Shown here: positions 36,895-49,271 of the stretch, piece after piece
Position numbering within the stretch: position 1 is the first letter of the stretch
How the letters are laid out: every line of letters begins with the position of its first letter
DNA from: Himantopus leucocephalus
Taxonomy: Eukaryota > Chordata > Aves > Charadriiformes > Recurvirostridae
Direction of reading: 5' to 3'
DNA: 64,000 nucleotides
Assembly: GCA_003993805.1 (NCBI GenBank)
Contig: RSEF01000005.1
Coordinates: 37,411,689 to 37,475,688, forward strand
The notes under the pieces: generated by a model
Told to the model about the DNA's origin: nothing
Seen by the model: the letters and a program-made list of their open reading frames with translations, nothing else
The model's database searches: none
Translations under genes and position numbers: made by a program

Positions 36895-37860
36895 GGGAAC
36901 AAAATGCCTGCCCAGTGTGGGTTTCTGAATAATAATGTGACATTCTGCTTGAAAAATGTCTACACTTTATTTTGATCTTTATGCTTGATAGTTACTTATT
37001 TTTTGACTTACTGTTTTAAAAATTATTATATCAAGGTAGTGTTGTGGTGTAGGTACTGGATATATACTCTTTATAGTTTAGATTTTAATTTCAGGCTAGC
37101 AGTCATTGTCTTGCATATAGTTTTTGTTCAACATTAGATCAGGAGTGCTTTTGAGACAAGAAAGAAAATACCTAACTAAGTCGACCTTTTTAATACTGTC
37201 TTCTGTAGCATTTTAAAAAAGTCCCTTTTAGCTTAAATCTGAGAATACTTGAATAGGAACATGTTTTGTTCAAGTAGAACATAGTTAAATTTCACTAATG
37301 GATTAAATTTTGAATTGCATTTCCTAGTATGCAGCTGTGATTTGAATTACACATGACTGATTTAAAGGACATTAAATTTTCTTAAGGCTTACTCATAAGC
37401 ATAGATAATGATGTCTTGTGGGTATAAAATCATACAGTTAAAAATACTTTGAAGTTATTCTTTTTGGAAAACTTAAATGTTTTTTAAAAACATAATTTGT
37501 ATACTTTTGATTGAAATAATCTGCCACATAGAAATTGAAATGTAGTATTTGTAATCTTCCTGCTGTCTTAGCTATATTGAGTTCACAGAAGGTTCCTCTG
37601 AGGTGGATATTTATGTTTAAACTGTGTAGACCTAGTATAGTGGGATCTTCTCTTCCTGGTATTGTGTCAGGAAACCCACCGATATCTTTACCAAAGCCTT
37701 TACTTTTGGCTTTGGCCTGTAGAGAGGCAGCCTTAGTCAGAAGTTTCAGGCTGTTATAAATTTTTGTATTGGTGAAGACTCTTGAAGAGTACAAGAGTTG
37801 TTTCAAGTTTGTTTTTTTTTAACATACCTCTTGGTTTTGTGATTGTCTTTGGTTTTGGGG

Positions 37861-37926
37861 GTGTTTTTTTTTGTTTCNTTTTTTTTTTTTTTTTTTTTGT
37901 GGTTTTTTTTTTTTTTTTTTTTTTTT
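37861..37926 (+). repeat. Poly-T tract with an N at 37878
   Basis: Long T runs broken by a single N and a GTGG. Its length is uncertain. Confidence 0.9.
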
Positions 37927-38975
37927 ACATGCAAGTTGTGGTCCAGGGCTGATACTTTCAAATTAGTCAGAGAAAGCTTTTAATAGTAGAAGTACAAATT
38001 ATTGTAATGATAGAGAAAGCAAATTTAACTTGGTAGCTAAAATGTTTGCAAGCATTCAAAATACCTAAGCAATGTTGAGTGCTTAGTGCTTTTGATAAGT
38101 AGTGACTTCTATTTCTGTTGACTTGCATTATGTTGAACTGAGAGTAGTTCCAGTTCGCGTGATGAATCATTCCAGTTTGTAATATACTCCTTTGGGTTTT
38201 TTTAACTGTTGATTTTATTTTTTTTCAAGAGAGGTGAGGTTTTATTAGTTTTGGACATTATTCACCATATTTTCCTGTGTTGTTTTAGATGAGCAGCTAG
38301 CAGTCTTTAATTACAAAAACTAAAAAATTATTCAAATGATATTTTTCTTGTTGAGTTATTTAGTCCATGTGAAGGATGTTAGTGCACCACTTTTTACAGA
38401 TTACTTGCTGTTTTTTTGAGAATTTTTACCCCATAAATATGAAAGGCATAAATAAAATGTTTGTATTCCTTTCTGAATATTTCTTAAAGCTGTTACTGAT
38501 ACTTTTTCTAAATTGTTTGGCTGTATGTAAAGGGAATATAGGATACACTTGTAACTATTCTTGCTATAATCATAGTGATTCTGAAATACAGAAATCTTAT
38601 GAACAAAATGAATTTGGAAAAACTCAGCCTTTGAAGTCTGAGGTCTTTATTGGCTCTGTCAAGGATTACAACTTGATCTTTTTATTTGTTTGTTTATTTT
38701 TAATCAGCTTTGTAGTGATCTGTTGCTTTTTAAAGACCAAATAGGATGTGACATTCTTGATACTCCTTTGATCTTTGCTAGTTTGAGGAGTTTGAGATGT
38801 GTTTCTGTGTGGGTTTCTTGTATGGTATTGCAGAAAGCTCGTATGTGCAGTCATTTGTGGTTTTTGCACTTCAGTTTTCAGTTACGCAAGGCAGGTTTCA
38901 TCTAGAGACAAAATTTGCCTATGCAGATTTTTACATTTAGAATTTTTTAAAAAATTATGTTGGGGGATGTTGAGT

Positions 38976-39005
38976 TGTTCNTTTTTCCCCCCCCCCCCCC
39001 CCCCC
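38976..39005 (+). repeat. Poly-C tract with an N at 38981
   Basis: The N is followed by five T residues and about 19 C residues. It is another homopolymer assembly join. Confidence 0.9.
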
Positions 39006-40216
39006 ATTTATGGCAATTACTTTAAAGTTAAAGACAACAAAAGCTTCTTAAAGTGGTATTTACTTTCCTCTTGGAGGTTCTGGAAAATGTTTTAAAGGCA
39101 GGCCTAGAATAAGAAACCATTTAAAGATCATGCATTTCAAGAAAGAGACATGACTGCTGAAGGATGCTCATTCTGTCCTGATGCTTTCAGACCCCAGTTT
39201 CCCAACTTACAAGATGAAATCATATAAAGGTATGGGCACTAGGACAGATATAGGGAGGCAGGTGATGGGTGTACAGTGATCGTACGAGTCATGTAAAAAA
39301 TTGAAGGGAAAAAGGCAAGAGCTGGATGGGTAAACAGTAGAATAGGAAAAACAACAGTTCCTTTTTACAACCCTGAAATTAACAGCTGTAGCTTGACTGA
39401 CCTGCTAAGGTGTGTACCAAACTTTTTAAAATATCTGTTGTGAACACATGTTATTAAAGGCAGAAGTAAATACCCAGAATTGTGCTACTTGTTGCTATTT
39501 GGAACCATAAATTAAAATGTTTTACTGTGGAAAGTATAGCAATGACAAATCTGTGGCAAGCAGGCAAAGTTACTTGCAAGGTCCTCTAACATTGCTTACT
39601 ACCAAAGGAAATTAAACAATTTAAAACTGAGACCAGTTAAGTAAGTGTGCTTTGGTCTTAATTATTTGCCCATTGTTGCTGTCCATAACACTGTGTTTAT
39701 GTTCTCATATCTTGTTTCTATATACTGGTAGTAAGAACTGGAAGAACCATCCTTGAGCTCTGTTTTCAGTTATCACAGGAATAATTCCTCTGAAAACTTT
39801 TATCCCTTCATTCTCACTGTTCTGTAAAACTCCTCCAGAACTTCTGTTTCCCAGTTTTCACCTTTCCTCGTGGTAACTTTTCTCCTGAAATTTTTTTTCC
39901 TTTTGTGATATCCTTCACTTGTGAACAGGTGAAGAGAATATGGCTGCTTCTTGACCTGAGTTTTAAAAGATTAAAAAAGGTTTTGTAATTCCCTCTGAAC
40001 TTATGTTTTCGAATGAGGATAACTGAAACTGTGTATAGTATTGCAAATAATGTCATAGCAGTGCACTATATAATCTCAATGTTTGTTATCTGTACTAGAA
40101 ATTACCACCTGACACAATTGTGTGATTGCACCCAACTTTTTCTTAGCTACAGTTATGGTCACTTTAGGAGCCTTTGGCCTATTCTTGTCCTTGGTAATTT
40201 CCAGCTAATGACTTTA

Positions 40217-40248
40217 TGTACCATAATGTGCATGCGCATTATGGTACA
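40217..40248. repeat. Near-perfect 32-bp palindrome
   Basis: The arms TGTACCATAATG and CATTATGGTACA are perfect complements. The centre TGCATGCG is also self-complementary apart from one T-G pair. It is followed by a degenerate GTACAT-rich stretch to about 40312 that repeats parts of the arm. It is likely a simple-repeat by-product. Confidence 0.8.
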
Positions 40249-43200
40249 TACATACACATATAGTACATACGCACAGTACATGTACATTATAGTACATGCT
40301 ACATGCACATTCCAGGGTGTGATTTTTCCATTAGTCAATAACCCTGTCCTTTTTGTTGTTGAATATCATCCTGTTTGTTACTCCAGTTGTCACAGTAGTT
40401 TCCTATATGCCACCATTAAATGCCTTACTAAAGTCCAGATTGGTAAAACCAGCTGATCATTGTAGTTTCTTTGCCTCTAGAAAAGAATACATTTTCAATG
40501 GAGAAGGTTGAATCAGTCCAGCATAGTCTAACTTGTGTTACACCCACCTTTTTCATATTTTATGTTATTACCATGTTTCTAAGTGTTCTGAAAAATATCC
40601 TATGGCCTTGCATGTGATGTTAACTAGTGGACTGTTAAACTTTTTCTGGGAGGGAAGTATATGAAGAAGAGTGGAGAGAAGGAGGAAAAAAAAAAAAAAG
40701 CAGACTGGCCTCAGAGTCGTAGGACTCGTTCGCCAGGTTGGTGTGGAGTTGTGTGTGCACACTATGCTTGGAAGCTTTCAAGTGCTTGTTGGGTGCCGGT
40801 ATTTGTTAAGCTATGATTGATGTGCTTCCCCCCCTGAATTTTTTTCTGTAAAAGTTTCTCCTGTGAAAAAGCACCTAGTCCTTTATGCTGTTATTATGCA
40901 AAATACCTCTCAGGTTAAATGCATTTTCCAGAGTGAATTGTCCCCTATGTCAAGATGCTTTCTATGTTTGATTATTTGTTTCCTTACCAGTGTTCACAAA
41001 CTTGGAGGAACTAGGTACAGAGTACAATGTTCATATGCAGCTTTGGCTTAGCTGTTTCCGCTTTGCCAGGTTAGACCTTTCCAGCTGAGATGTGTGCTCA
41101 TTCATCTCCACGTCTTTCTCAAAAATTGCAAGTAGGGACTACAAGTAGATGCTTGTCTCAATTAGAATCTTTAACACTGTAATAGTAAGGTCTAGTATAG
41201 AACATTATCTTCTGTTGGTACACACGAGTCTCTTTAAAAGCAACAGCCTTGCAGGCCATATAATAAATTAATTTTGTCTTTAGTTTAACTTAATTAGCTT
41301 GGAGATATGGAGTAACAGAGAGAAAATGCGGAAAATTTCAGGACATGAAAGGGCAGTGAATGTTCCTAGAGAATAAGGATCTTGCTGGAGGAAGCCCTCT
41401 TACATCTCATACAGGAGGAACCTCTTCATGTGTGTAATAACCCTAAAACTGCAACTGTTACGCAGTTTATGCATTGATAAAAGGTCCAAACCACAGTGCT
41501 CTTTGGCTTTTCATTGTTCTCACTATCTTCTTCTCATATGTAAACAAGCTTGATAGAAATATTTTTAAAATTATTTATCAATTATTATTGATTTACCTAA
41601 TATTATTATTACTACATTAAATAATTGCAAGTTATTTTTGACCCTTGTCTTAATTGAGTATTTCTCTGTACAGCAGGAAGCCTGCCTGATCTGGAAACCT
41701 GTAGCTATTCCATATAGTTACAATTAATGACCTTATTATTTATCTTTACTATGGAATTGATGAGTATCAAAAATTTACCCATCTAATTTAGAGCTCTTAT
41801 CTTTGTGAACGCTTTGAGATATGTTGAATGTATAATTTAGGCTGTATTTTTTTTCCCTCTTAAAGTGTAGGGTTTTTAGTTTTTATCCTCCCCAGCATAT
41901 CAAGAACAGCAAATATCCTGAATAAATTTCTGCAAAGGGAAAGGCAGAGCCTCATCTTGAAATAAATTCTACAGGCTTCTTGCCTTGTTACGGAAAAATT
42001 ATTTTGTTAATACATTTGTAAAAGGAGGAGTAAGATTAGTATGAGTATCTTTCCTTTTTCTGTACAGAAGAACTTATTTGAAGTACTTCTGAAAACAAAT
42101 CTGAACTACAGAAAGCTTGTAAACAATGTAGTCAATTAACTGACCAATGGTAATTCTTTGACATGCTATTGCTTAAAGCTATTAAATCTGAAAAAGTTTC
42201 AAAAGTTCACTATTTTTGTTGTTTGACCAACAGTCAGTAGTTTTATTATTCAAGGTGTGATTTCTTTTATTTTTTTCTTTTCTGGTGACTGGTGTTTCTA
42301 GCTGTGTTGTTAAATTAAATCTTAAAACTAGTGCTTTAAAACATTATGCCTTGTAACCTTGTTTGCAAACAACATTTGTTGCTTCCAAAGAAGATTGTGA
42401 ATTACATTCTTTCTGTTTTCCTTTATACCAAGATGATTGTAAGTTGCCTTTTACTTTAAATTAGACTGAAAACTTGTCTCAGTGTTTCAGCAAGAAAAAT
42501 CCACTACCATCTAGATGAATTCTCGCATACCTTACTCTGACTTGTTTTAGAACACAATATAAGTAGTACAGGTTTGACATCTATTTCTCTATGCTTAATC
42601 TTGTTTGTTCACATTGTAACTTCAAAACTATGTGAAATTTTATACTGAAATAGTGTTAGGAACTGTATAGCCCATGTGTGTTGATCTCAGTTTTAATGAC
42701 ACTGTGGTAAATGTGAGAAATGGGAGATCAACTTAGATTTTTATTCAGCTGTTCTTGTGTAAATTCAATGGTTGATTTAGCAAAGTACTGTCTACTTCAG
42801 ACTGGAATGTGCAGTGATTTTATTTATTTATTTATTTTATTTTTTTCTCCTGAGCAGTATAGGAAATATCAAAATCTGTGCTTTCAGGTTTCATCTGTTC
42901 AAATTTAGCACTCTCAAAATGCAGATTTGGAGCCATATGTCTTCTTGAGCCTCTGTAGTTTAAAACTTAGTGTAACAAGTTGGAACTCTAAAAATGGCAG
43001 AAGGCATTAGGGGAAGAAAGAGAGAGCATGTTAGGGACCATCATCTGCATTATTCATATTTCGTATAGTTTCTGAAGAGCTAGCCATGAATTAGAGATTA
43101 CAAATACTTTATTAAACCTATAAAATGAATGCTGTTCACGGTGCGTGGTTTTATGAAATATTTTAATAGTCCTGAATATATTGACTTTGCCCTCCATGAC

Positions 43201-44387
43201 CCTACAGCTGACTGCAAAAGAAGCAGATAGAAAATTTCTTTTGTATTAAAAGTAGTAGTGGAGTGTGTGGGAGGTAGAGAAGTGGCTGAATTTCCCCTTT
43301 GATACGTATATTATGGTGGTAGTTCTGGTGGGATGGAGGTGAGAGGAAAAAAAGGGGAGCCCCTCTTGAACAGGGAAGACTTGCTAGAGTAAGCAACCCA
43401 TCCGTAAAAGGGGCTTGATATATAGGTTTAGGCAGTTTTTTAGTTTTCTAAGTTAATTTTAAAAGGTTGTATTTAAGTGCATTGTACTGTCAGGACTCAC
43501 AGCTGGCTGAAGTCTCAGCCTAGTTTCTCCCTAGGAGGTGAGTGCTGCTTAGCTGATTCCCTGGTACCTATAGAGGGTTAATCTTGAGTATACTGTAAAT
43601 CTACATTTTCATGGTTTTATGCTTTTTATAATAATATTTCTAGTTTTGAAATCAAGAATTGGATACTGTGCCATGCTAGAATACATCTTTTTATGTTTAC
43701 CTTGCCTTTTATTAAGAGGACTTCAGCTACTCTTTTGCAACACACGTTTCAGTGATTAAACTACTGTAATTAAAGCAATATGGCAGGTAAACGCTTTTGG
43801 TATTAGTAACACAAGGCAACTTTGGGATTCTTAGAGTTAAAATGCTTTCCTGCATCTGGAGGATGCATCTGGATCAGCTGGAGGTTTGGCATTAGCTTCT
43901 GTTAGGGTATGAAGAGAAGCTGTCTTTGGAAGAAGCAAGTGGTGAAACCCATGCTGGAAAGCTCAACATTAGTGAAGCAATCAATTATTAAAAAAAACCG
44001 GATTTATATGAAAACTAAGGATTTCAGCTTTATGGTGTTAGGCTTGTGTTTTAGTTACTGACATGAAACAGTGGTATGTGAAACAATGAACTTTTTGCTA
44101 GGATTAACTAACAAAACGGTGCTGATTCTTGTCTTGTTTAACTCAGTGCCTATTAGTATTTTTTTATTATGATGTAGAAGAAGCGTACAAAATTGGCTTT
44201 GACTGTCCCTAGATTAGTGCTCGCTGTATGCAGTATTAGGTGACTGCTGTGTTGTGGAGAGTGGGTGTGTTGGGCAGAACTATTGAACTAAAAATATCTG
44301 TGGCAAAATCATAATCTCTCTGCCAAAATCTAGGAATTTAGAAATGATTAACCTTTTTCAGGTGCTGTATAACTAAATGAATAATTT

Positions 44388-45536
44388 AATGTTGTGGTGG
44401 GTTGACCCTGGCTGGATGCAACGTGCACACCAAAGCCGCTCTATCATTCCCCCTCCTTGGCTGGACAGGGGAGAGAAGATACAATGAAGGGCTCATGGGT
44501 TCAGATAAGGACAGGGAGATCATTCACCAGTTACCATCACGGGCAAACCAGACTCGACTCGAAGAAAATTAATTTAATTTATTGCCAATTAGAAGTTAGA
44601 GTAGGGCAATGAGAAATAAAACCAAATCTTAAACCACCTTCCTCCCACCCCTCCCTTCTTTCTGGGTGCAATTTCACTCCTGAATTCTTTACCTCGTCCC
44701 CACTAGGAGCACAGGGAGACGGGGAATGGCGGTTGTGGTCAGTTGATCACACGTTGTTTCTGCAGCTTCTTCCTCCTCTGGGGGAGGACTCCTCACAGTC
44801 TTCCCCTGCTCCACCGTGGGGTCCCTCCCACAGGAGACAGTCCTCCACAAATTTCTCCAATGTGAGTCCTTCCCATGGGCTACAGTTCTTCACGAACTGC
44901 TCCAGTGTGGATCCCTTCCACGGGGTGCAGTTCTTCAGGAACAGACTGCTCCAGCGTGGGTCCCCCATGGGGTCACAGGTCCTGCCAGCAAACCTGTTCC
45001 AGTGTGGGCTTCTCTCTCTATGCAGCCACAGGTTCAGCCAGGAGTCTGCTCCAACACGGGCTTCCCTTGGGGTCACAGCCTTCTTCAGGTATCCACCTCC
45101 TCCAGCATGGGTCCTCCACGGGCTGCAGGTGGATATCTGCTCCACTGTTATCCTCCCTGGGCTGCAGGGGGACAGCCCACCTCACCATGGTCTTCACCAC
45201 AGACTGCAGGGGAACCTCTGCTCTGGTGCCTGGAGCACCTCCTCTCCTTCCTTCTTCGTTGCCCTTGGTATCTGCAGAGTTGTTTCTTTCACATATTCTC
45301 ACTCCTCTCTTCTGACTGCTGCTGTGCAGTTCCCCCCCTCCTCCTTAAATATGTTATCCGAGAGGTGCCACCACCGTTGCTGATGGGCTCGGCCTTGGAC
45401 AGTGACGGGTCTGTCTTGGAGCTGGCTGGCATTGGCGCTATCAGACATGGGGGAAATGTCTAGCAGCGTCTCATAGAAGCCACCCCTGTAGCCCCCCCAC
45501 TACCAAAACCTTGCTATGCAAACGCAATACAAATGT
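44388..45536. repeat. 5-bp target-site duplication flanking the LTR
   Basis: AATGT at 44388-44392 is repeated exactly at 45532-45536, directly outside the LTR termini. Five-base duplications fit ERVL-type integration. The match also fixes the two LTR boundaries. Confidence 0.85.
44393..45531 (-). mobile_element. Solo LTR of an avian ERVL-type endogenous retrovirus
   Basis: This 1139-bp element starts TGTGGTGGGTTGACC and ends CGCAATACA (TG...CA), with a perfect 5-bp duplication outside. I recognise it as the long LTR widespread in neoavian genomes. No internal retroviral genes are present, so it is a solo LTR left by recombination. The - strand is the likely sense: it carries ATATTTAA (TATA-like, 45345-45352) upstream of AATAAA (44578-44583). 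Inside, about 44809-45170, a CTCCAGCGTGGGTCC-type unit recurs roughly eight times as a diverged minisatellite. Open frames here (for example 44733-45463) are by-products of that GC-rich repeat. It is inserted in antisense orientation in ARHGAP5 intron 3. Confidence 0.9.
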
Positions 45537-48107
45537 AAACAATGTTTTTGTTTAAATATTGTTTCATTAGAGAACTCTTAATTTTACACAGAAAAATTTA
45601 TGATAGTCATTATCTTGACTAGCAGATTTAAAAGTCCATGCTGACTGATGGATCAGAAAAGCTGCTATTTTCTCAGAGTGGGCAACAGGGATTAAAAAAA
45701 AGCTTTCACTAAAGCTTATTTTTGTTAGAAATACGACCTGAATTTTTTTCTGAAGTCAGTTGATCTTTTGACAAAGATCAGGTCTTTTGCACAGTAACAT
45801 GCCTTTTCATTCAGAACAAGTTCTCTGCTTAAGAGGTCTAGACATGCAACTTAAGAAAAGTATGGAAGTCTCAAATTGGGAAATAATGTGGTGGTTATTT
45901 AATACCATAAAACTTTGTTGTTAATTTGCAGAAGTATTTTTTTGTAAGCATCATATAGGTAGTGTTATTTGCAGGAAGATTGGATTTGTGCTATTGCTGG
46001 AGAGTTTACCCACTCACATACCCCGAAAGAAAGGGAAATCATGAGAGAGATATTTTAATAAATATTGGACAGGAGAGAGACAACATACATAATGGGAAAT
46101 AGCTGACAAAATTATTATTGTAACTTTATCTACCTTGTGAAATCCTAATTTCATGTTTATGGAATAGTCCTGCAATGATCATCTCTTCTACTCTTAGATC
46201 AGTTTGAAAAGGATTTCAGGGTTTTTTTTCCTTTTTTTCTTTATTCTGTTATTCTTTTTTGTCTTTAAATTCTTTAGACAAATTCTCACTTTCCAAATTG
46301 GAGATTAAACTGATTGTTTCAGGTAGACAATTTGTCTAACAAACCTTTCTGCTTTTTCTGAGTGTATAATGTCATACTTGGTATCTCAGTCCCTTACAGT
46401 CATTCTTCTAAATGCAGGACAGTTGTTAGAAAAAAACCCCATTCTTTACTCTGGGTTTGCAGACATATTTATATTTCATAGTGTGTCCAGGTATTCTACA
46501 CAGATAATAATATTCATTAGTATTATAATTGTCATAAAAATTCTGTAAAATCCTTGTTTATTATTTCATTAACCAGATTGCTTTCCACTCACAGTAGCAA
46601 AAATTGTTTATATTTAATTATGTTATGCTAATATCATGTCTTAATCAAAGAGACATACGCAGTCTTTTTCTATCTGCTGGTTCTGAAATACACAGTCTGA
46701 GTGTTGCTCCACTTATTCTAAGATGGTGGGGATGTGCACTGAACACCTTGGAAAAAGAAATATTTCAATTTGGTTTTGCTTTTTTCATTGCTTTTATTTA
46801 TGTGTCTCTAAAATGATCTTTCATTCAACGTTTGACAGAGATGTTTTCACTGTGTTTTACATGATATTAACTTCAGCTTGGCCCTTCCAGCTGCTGCTCA
46901 TCTGCACTGGATATTGCCTAAATAAATACGATTTTGCTACTAAAGAGAAAATGGCCAATGAACTAGGTTGACTTCAAAGCAGGGGACTGTCGCACTGAGA
47001 AGGAAGAAAGAAAAAACCCTTTCTAACCTGAAGGCACATACTGGTGGAACCATCAATATCTTATCCAAGATGAATAAAAGTTATGCAAAAGAGTTGACAG
47101 TTGATAAGAATGCTTTCAGATATTGCTTGCTTTAGTCATGAGAGTTTATCCTAAAGTTTTATACTAAGCTTTTTTTCTAAACTTTTTATTAAATTTTCAG
47201 CTAATGTAAAACTTGAGGAGAAATGAATTGCTGGAGAGCAATTTCTTTCTAATGTTTTGAAGAACTGTCTAGTAAATGTTCCTTCCTTCTAAATTATAAA
47301 TGCCAGCCCTTTTATAGAAATCCCAAATTTGAAGGGTAAGCTTAATTTTTTTTAGCCTTCTCTTACTGTGGTCAGTCACTGGTACTCTGCTGATGATTTC
47401 AAGAAGGAGAAGCTGTCATATAAAGAGACGTTACATATAACCTAATTAAACGAGTTAGATATTTATTGAAAGGCTTTGATTAATAGATTTTTTTTTTATC
47501 AAGTGTTGGAAAAGTTCTACAGGTGCTGTAGGGTGACAGCTGAAGAAATGTTCTTTAGGCTGTAGTTTCCACTTTCCCCCATAGAGTTTGACTTCAGCTC
47601 ATTAATTCTCAGTGGTGTCAGTCATGAATATGTACCTTGCTGACTTGAAGTTCTAGGTAGTCTGTAAGGACTGATTAAGTAACTTTGATGGTACAAAAGT
47701 CTAGAAGTTAACCCCCCCTTTTTTTTTTTCCACACAAATTGAAATGTCAAGACTTTTCTAGATGTAAAATATTGAAATGAGACATGTTTTGTCTTATTAG
47801 TTAATTGAGGTGTGGTCTTATTATAAATTATAAAATTCTAGAAACCTTATTATTAAATTTAAATCTGGCTCTTGTGCTTTTTTTTCTTTTGTACTATTAG
47901 ATGTTGACTGAAGAGCTCTTATGTGAAAGTATAACTGCTTTTAACTAACTTCTTACTGTACATAAACTTAAAGATAAAATGCTAGATTTTAATAGTGATG
48001 TTCATTCAGTTGCCACTGTATAGCCAATTGATTGACCGCTTTATATGGCCATCTCTGGATATTTTCATCAACATTCAGACATTAAACGTGGAATCTGATA
48101 AACCCAT

Positions 48108-48430
48108 GGAATTATAGAATACCAGGTTGGAAGGGACCTCAAGGATCATCTGGTTCAACCTTTCTTGGGAAAAGTATGGTCTAGACAAGATGGCCCAGCA
48201 CCCTGTGCAGCTGAATCTTAAAAGTGCCCAATGTTGGGGAATCCACCACTTCCCTGGGGAGATTATTCCAGTGGCTGATTGTTTTCATTGTGAAAAATTT
48301 TCCTCTTGTGTCCAATTGGAACTTCCCCAGGAGTAACTTGTACGCATTACCCCTTGTCTTTTCCATGTGACTCCTTGTAAAAAGGGAATCTCCATCTTCG
48401 CAGTATAATCCTTGTAATCATCCAAAGGTG
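48108..48430 (-). mobile_element. CR1 LINE 3' fragment (antisense)
   Basis: It begins GGAATTATAGAATACCAGG, then TTGGAAGGGACCTCAAGG, the antisense end of CR1. It continues through a CR1 3' UTR of a different subfamily from the 30.4-kb copy, with TTGGGGAATCCACCACTTCC and TTACCCCTTGTCTTTTCC. It is 5'-truncated. The far end is approximate. Confidence 0.9.
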
Positions 48431-49123
48431 ATTTATCAGTTGAACTGATAAAAGTCCCTCTCGGGGGAGGGGGGACGACACCAAGCAAGAAAACTCCATA
48501 TGAAACTTATTAGATTTGATTGGGTGCAAACCTCCTTTTGGCTAAAATCCTGTGTCTGTAACAAAGCAATCATGCTTCATAGGAGTGCCTGCAACACTAA
48601 CTCTGACATTGATTGCTATACGTTCTGCATCATCATGTTTCTAGCATAGTTGCAATAGGAATACTATTTAGTAACTTTAATGAGACACGTACAGAAGACA
48701 GTCAATTTTTTTTGTGACATGATACTTCACAATCATCCTAAAAATTTCAGTAGAGGTGTGGTTCAAATATGATTCATGTAGATTCTTTTGTGAGTGGTGC
48801 TGAAAGTTAGTATGTAAAGACTTGTCATAGCTCTCTAAACAAGTAGTGTGTTTATTTTTGTTCCTATAGTATTTCAATTACTGATGCATTGGGTCACCGT
48901 GTTCCTAATATGATACAAAAATGATGAAATCTAATAGAAGTTATTTGAGTGCTTTGTATCTAAGGTATGCTATTTTAAAAGTACATTTATTTTTATTCAG
49001 TTTGCCATAGAGGAATTTTGATGTCTGATAGATATGTGATCTGTGTTTTTTACTGAATGGTTGCAATATGAGTTAGTTAAAATATTACTTGAATATTACT
49101 TAAATAACTCTGTTTTGTTGTAG

Positions 49124-49271
49124 CCGAAAAAGAAAACTAAGACATTCAATCCTCCAATCCGTAGAAACTGGGAAAGTAATTACTTTGGGATGCCCCTACA
49201 GGATCTGGTTACACCTGAGAAACCGATACCTCTGTTTGTTGAAAAATGTGTGCAATTCATTGAAGATACAG
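49124..49271 (+). CDS. ARHGAP5: ARHGAP5 coding exon 4: linker and start of RhoGAP domain
   Basis: This 148-base exon follows a GTTTTGTTGTAG acceptor and ends ACAG|GTAAGA (phase 0 in, phase 1 out). It encodes residues 1242-1290 plus the first base of 1291. A lysine-rich start (PKKKTKTF) leads to [15 protein letters not shown], where the RhoGAP fold begins at about Phe1262, then [18 protein letters not shown]. Mammalian proteins have Gln at the first position and alternative forms with or without it. Here the codon is CCG (Pro). Confidence 0.95.

Larger units (their letters stand above)
36261..49123 (+). other. ARHGAP5: ARHGAP5 intron 3
   Basis: The intron runs from GTAAGT at 36261 to TGTTTTGTTGTAG ending at 49123. 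If unspliced, the protein would add VSQLI and stop at 36276-36278. It contains a solo LTR (44393-45531), a CR1 tail (48108-48430), N-bearing homopolymer tracts at about 36.59, 37.88 and 38.98 kb, and an inverted repeat at 40.2 kb. No other gene is supported. Confidence 0.9.

Noticed and set aside
44733..45463. Overlapping 215-codon open frames
   Set aside because: They lie entirely in the solo LTR and reflect its GC-rich minisatellite. Three frames are open at once and none matches a protein family.
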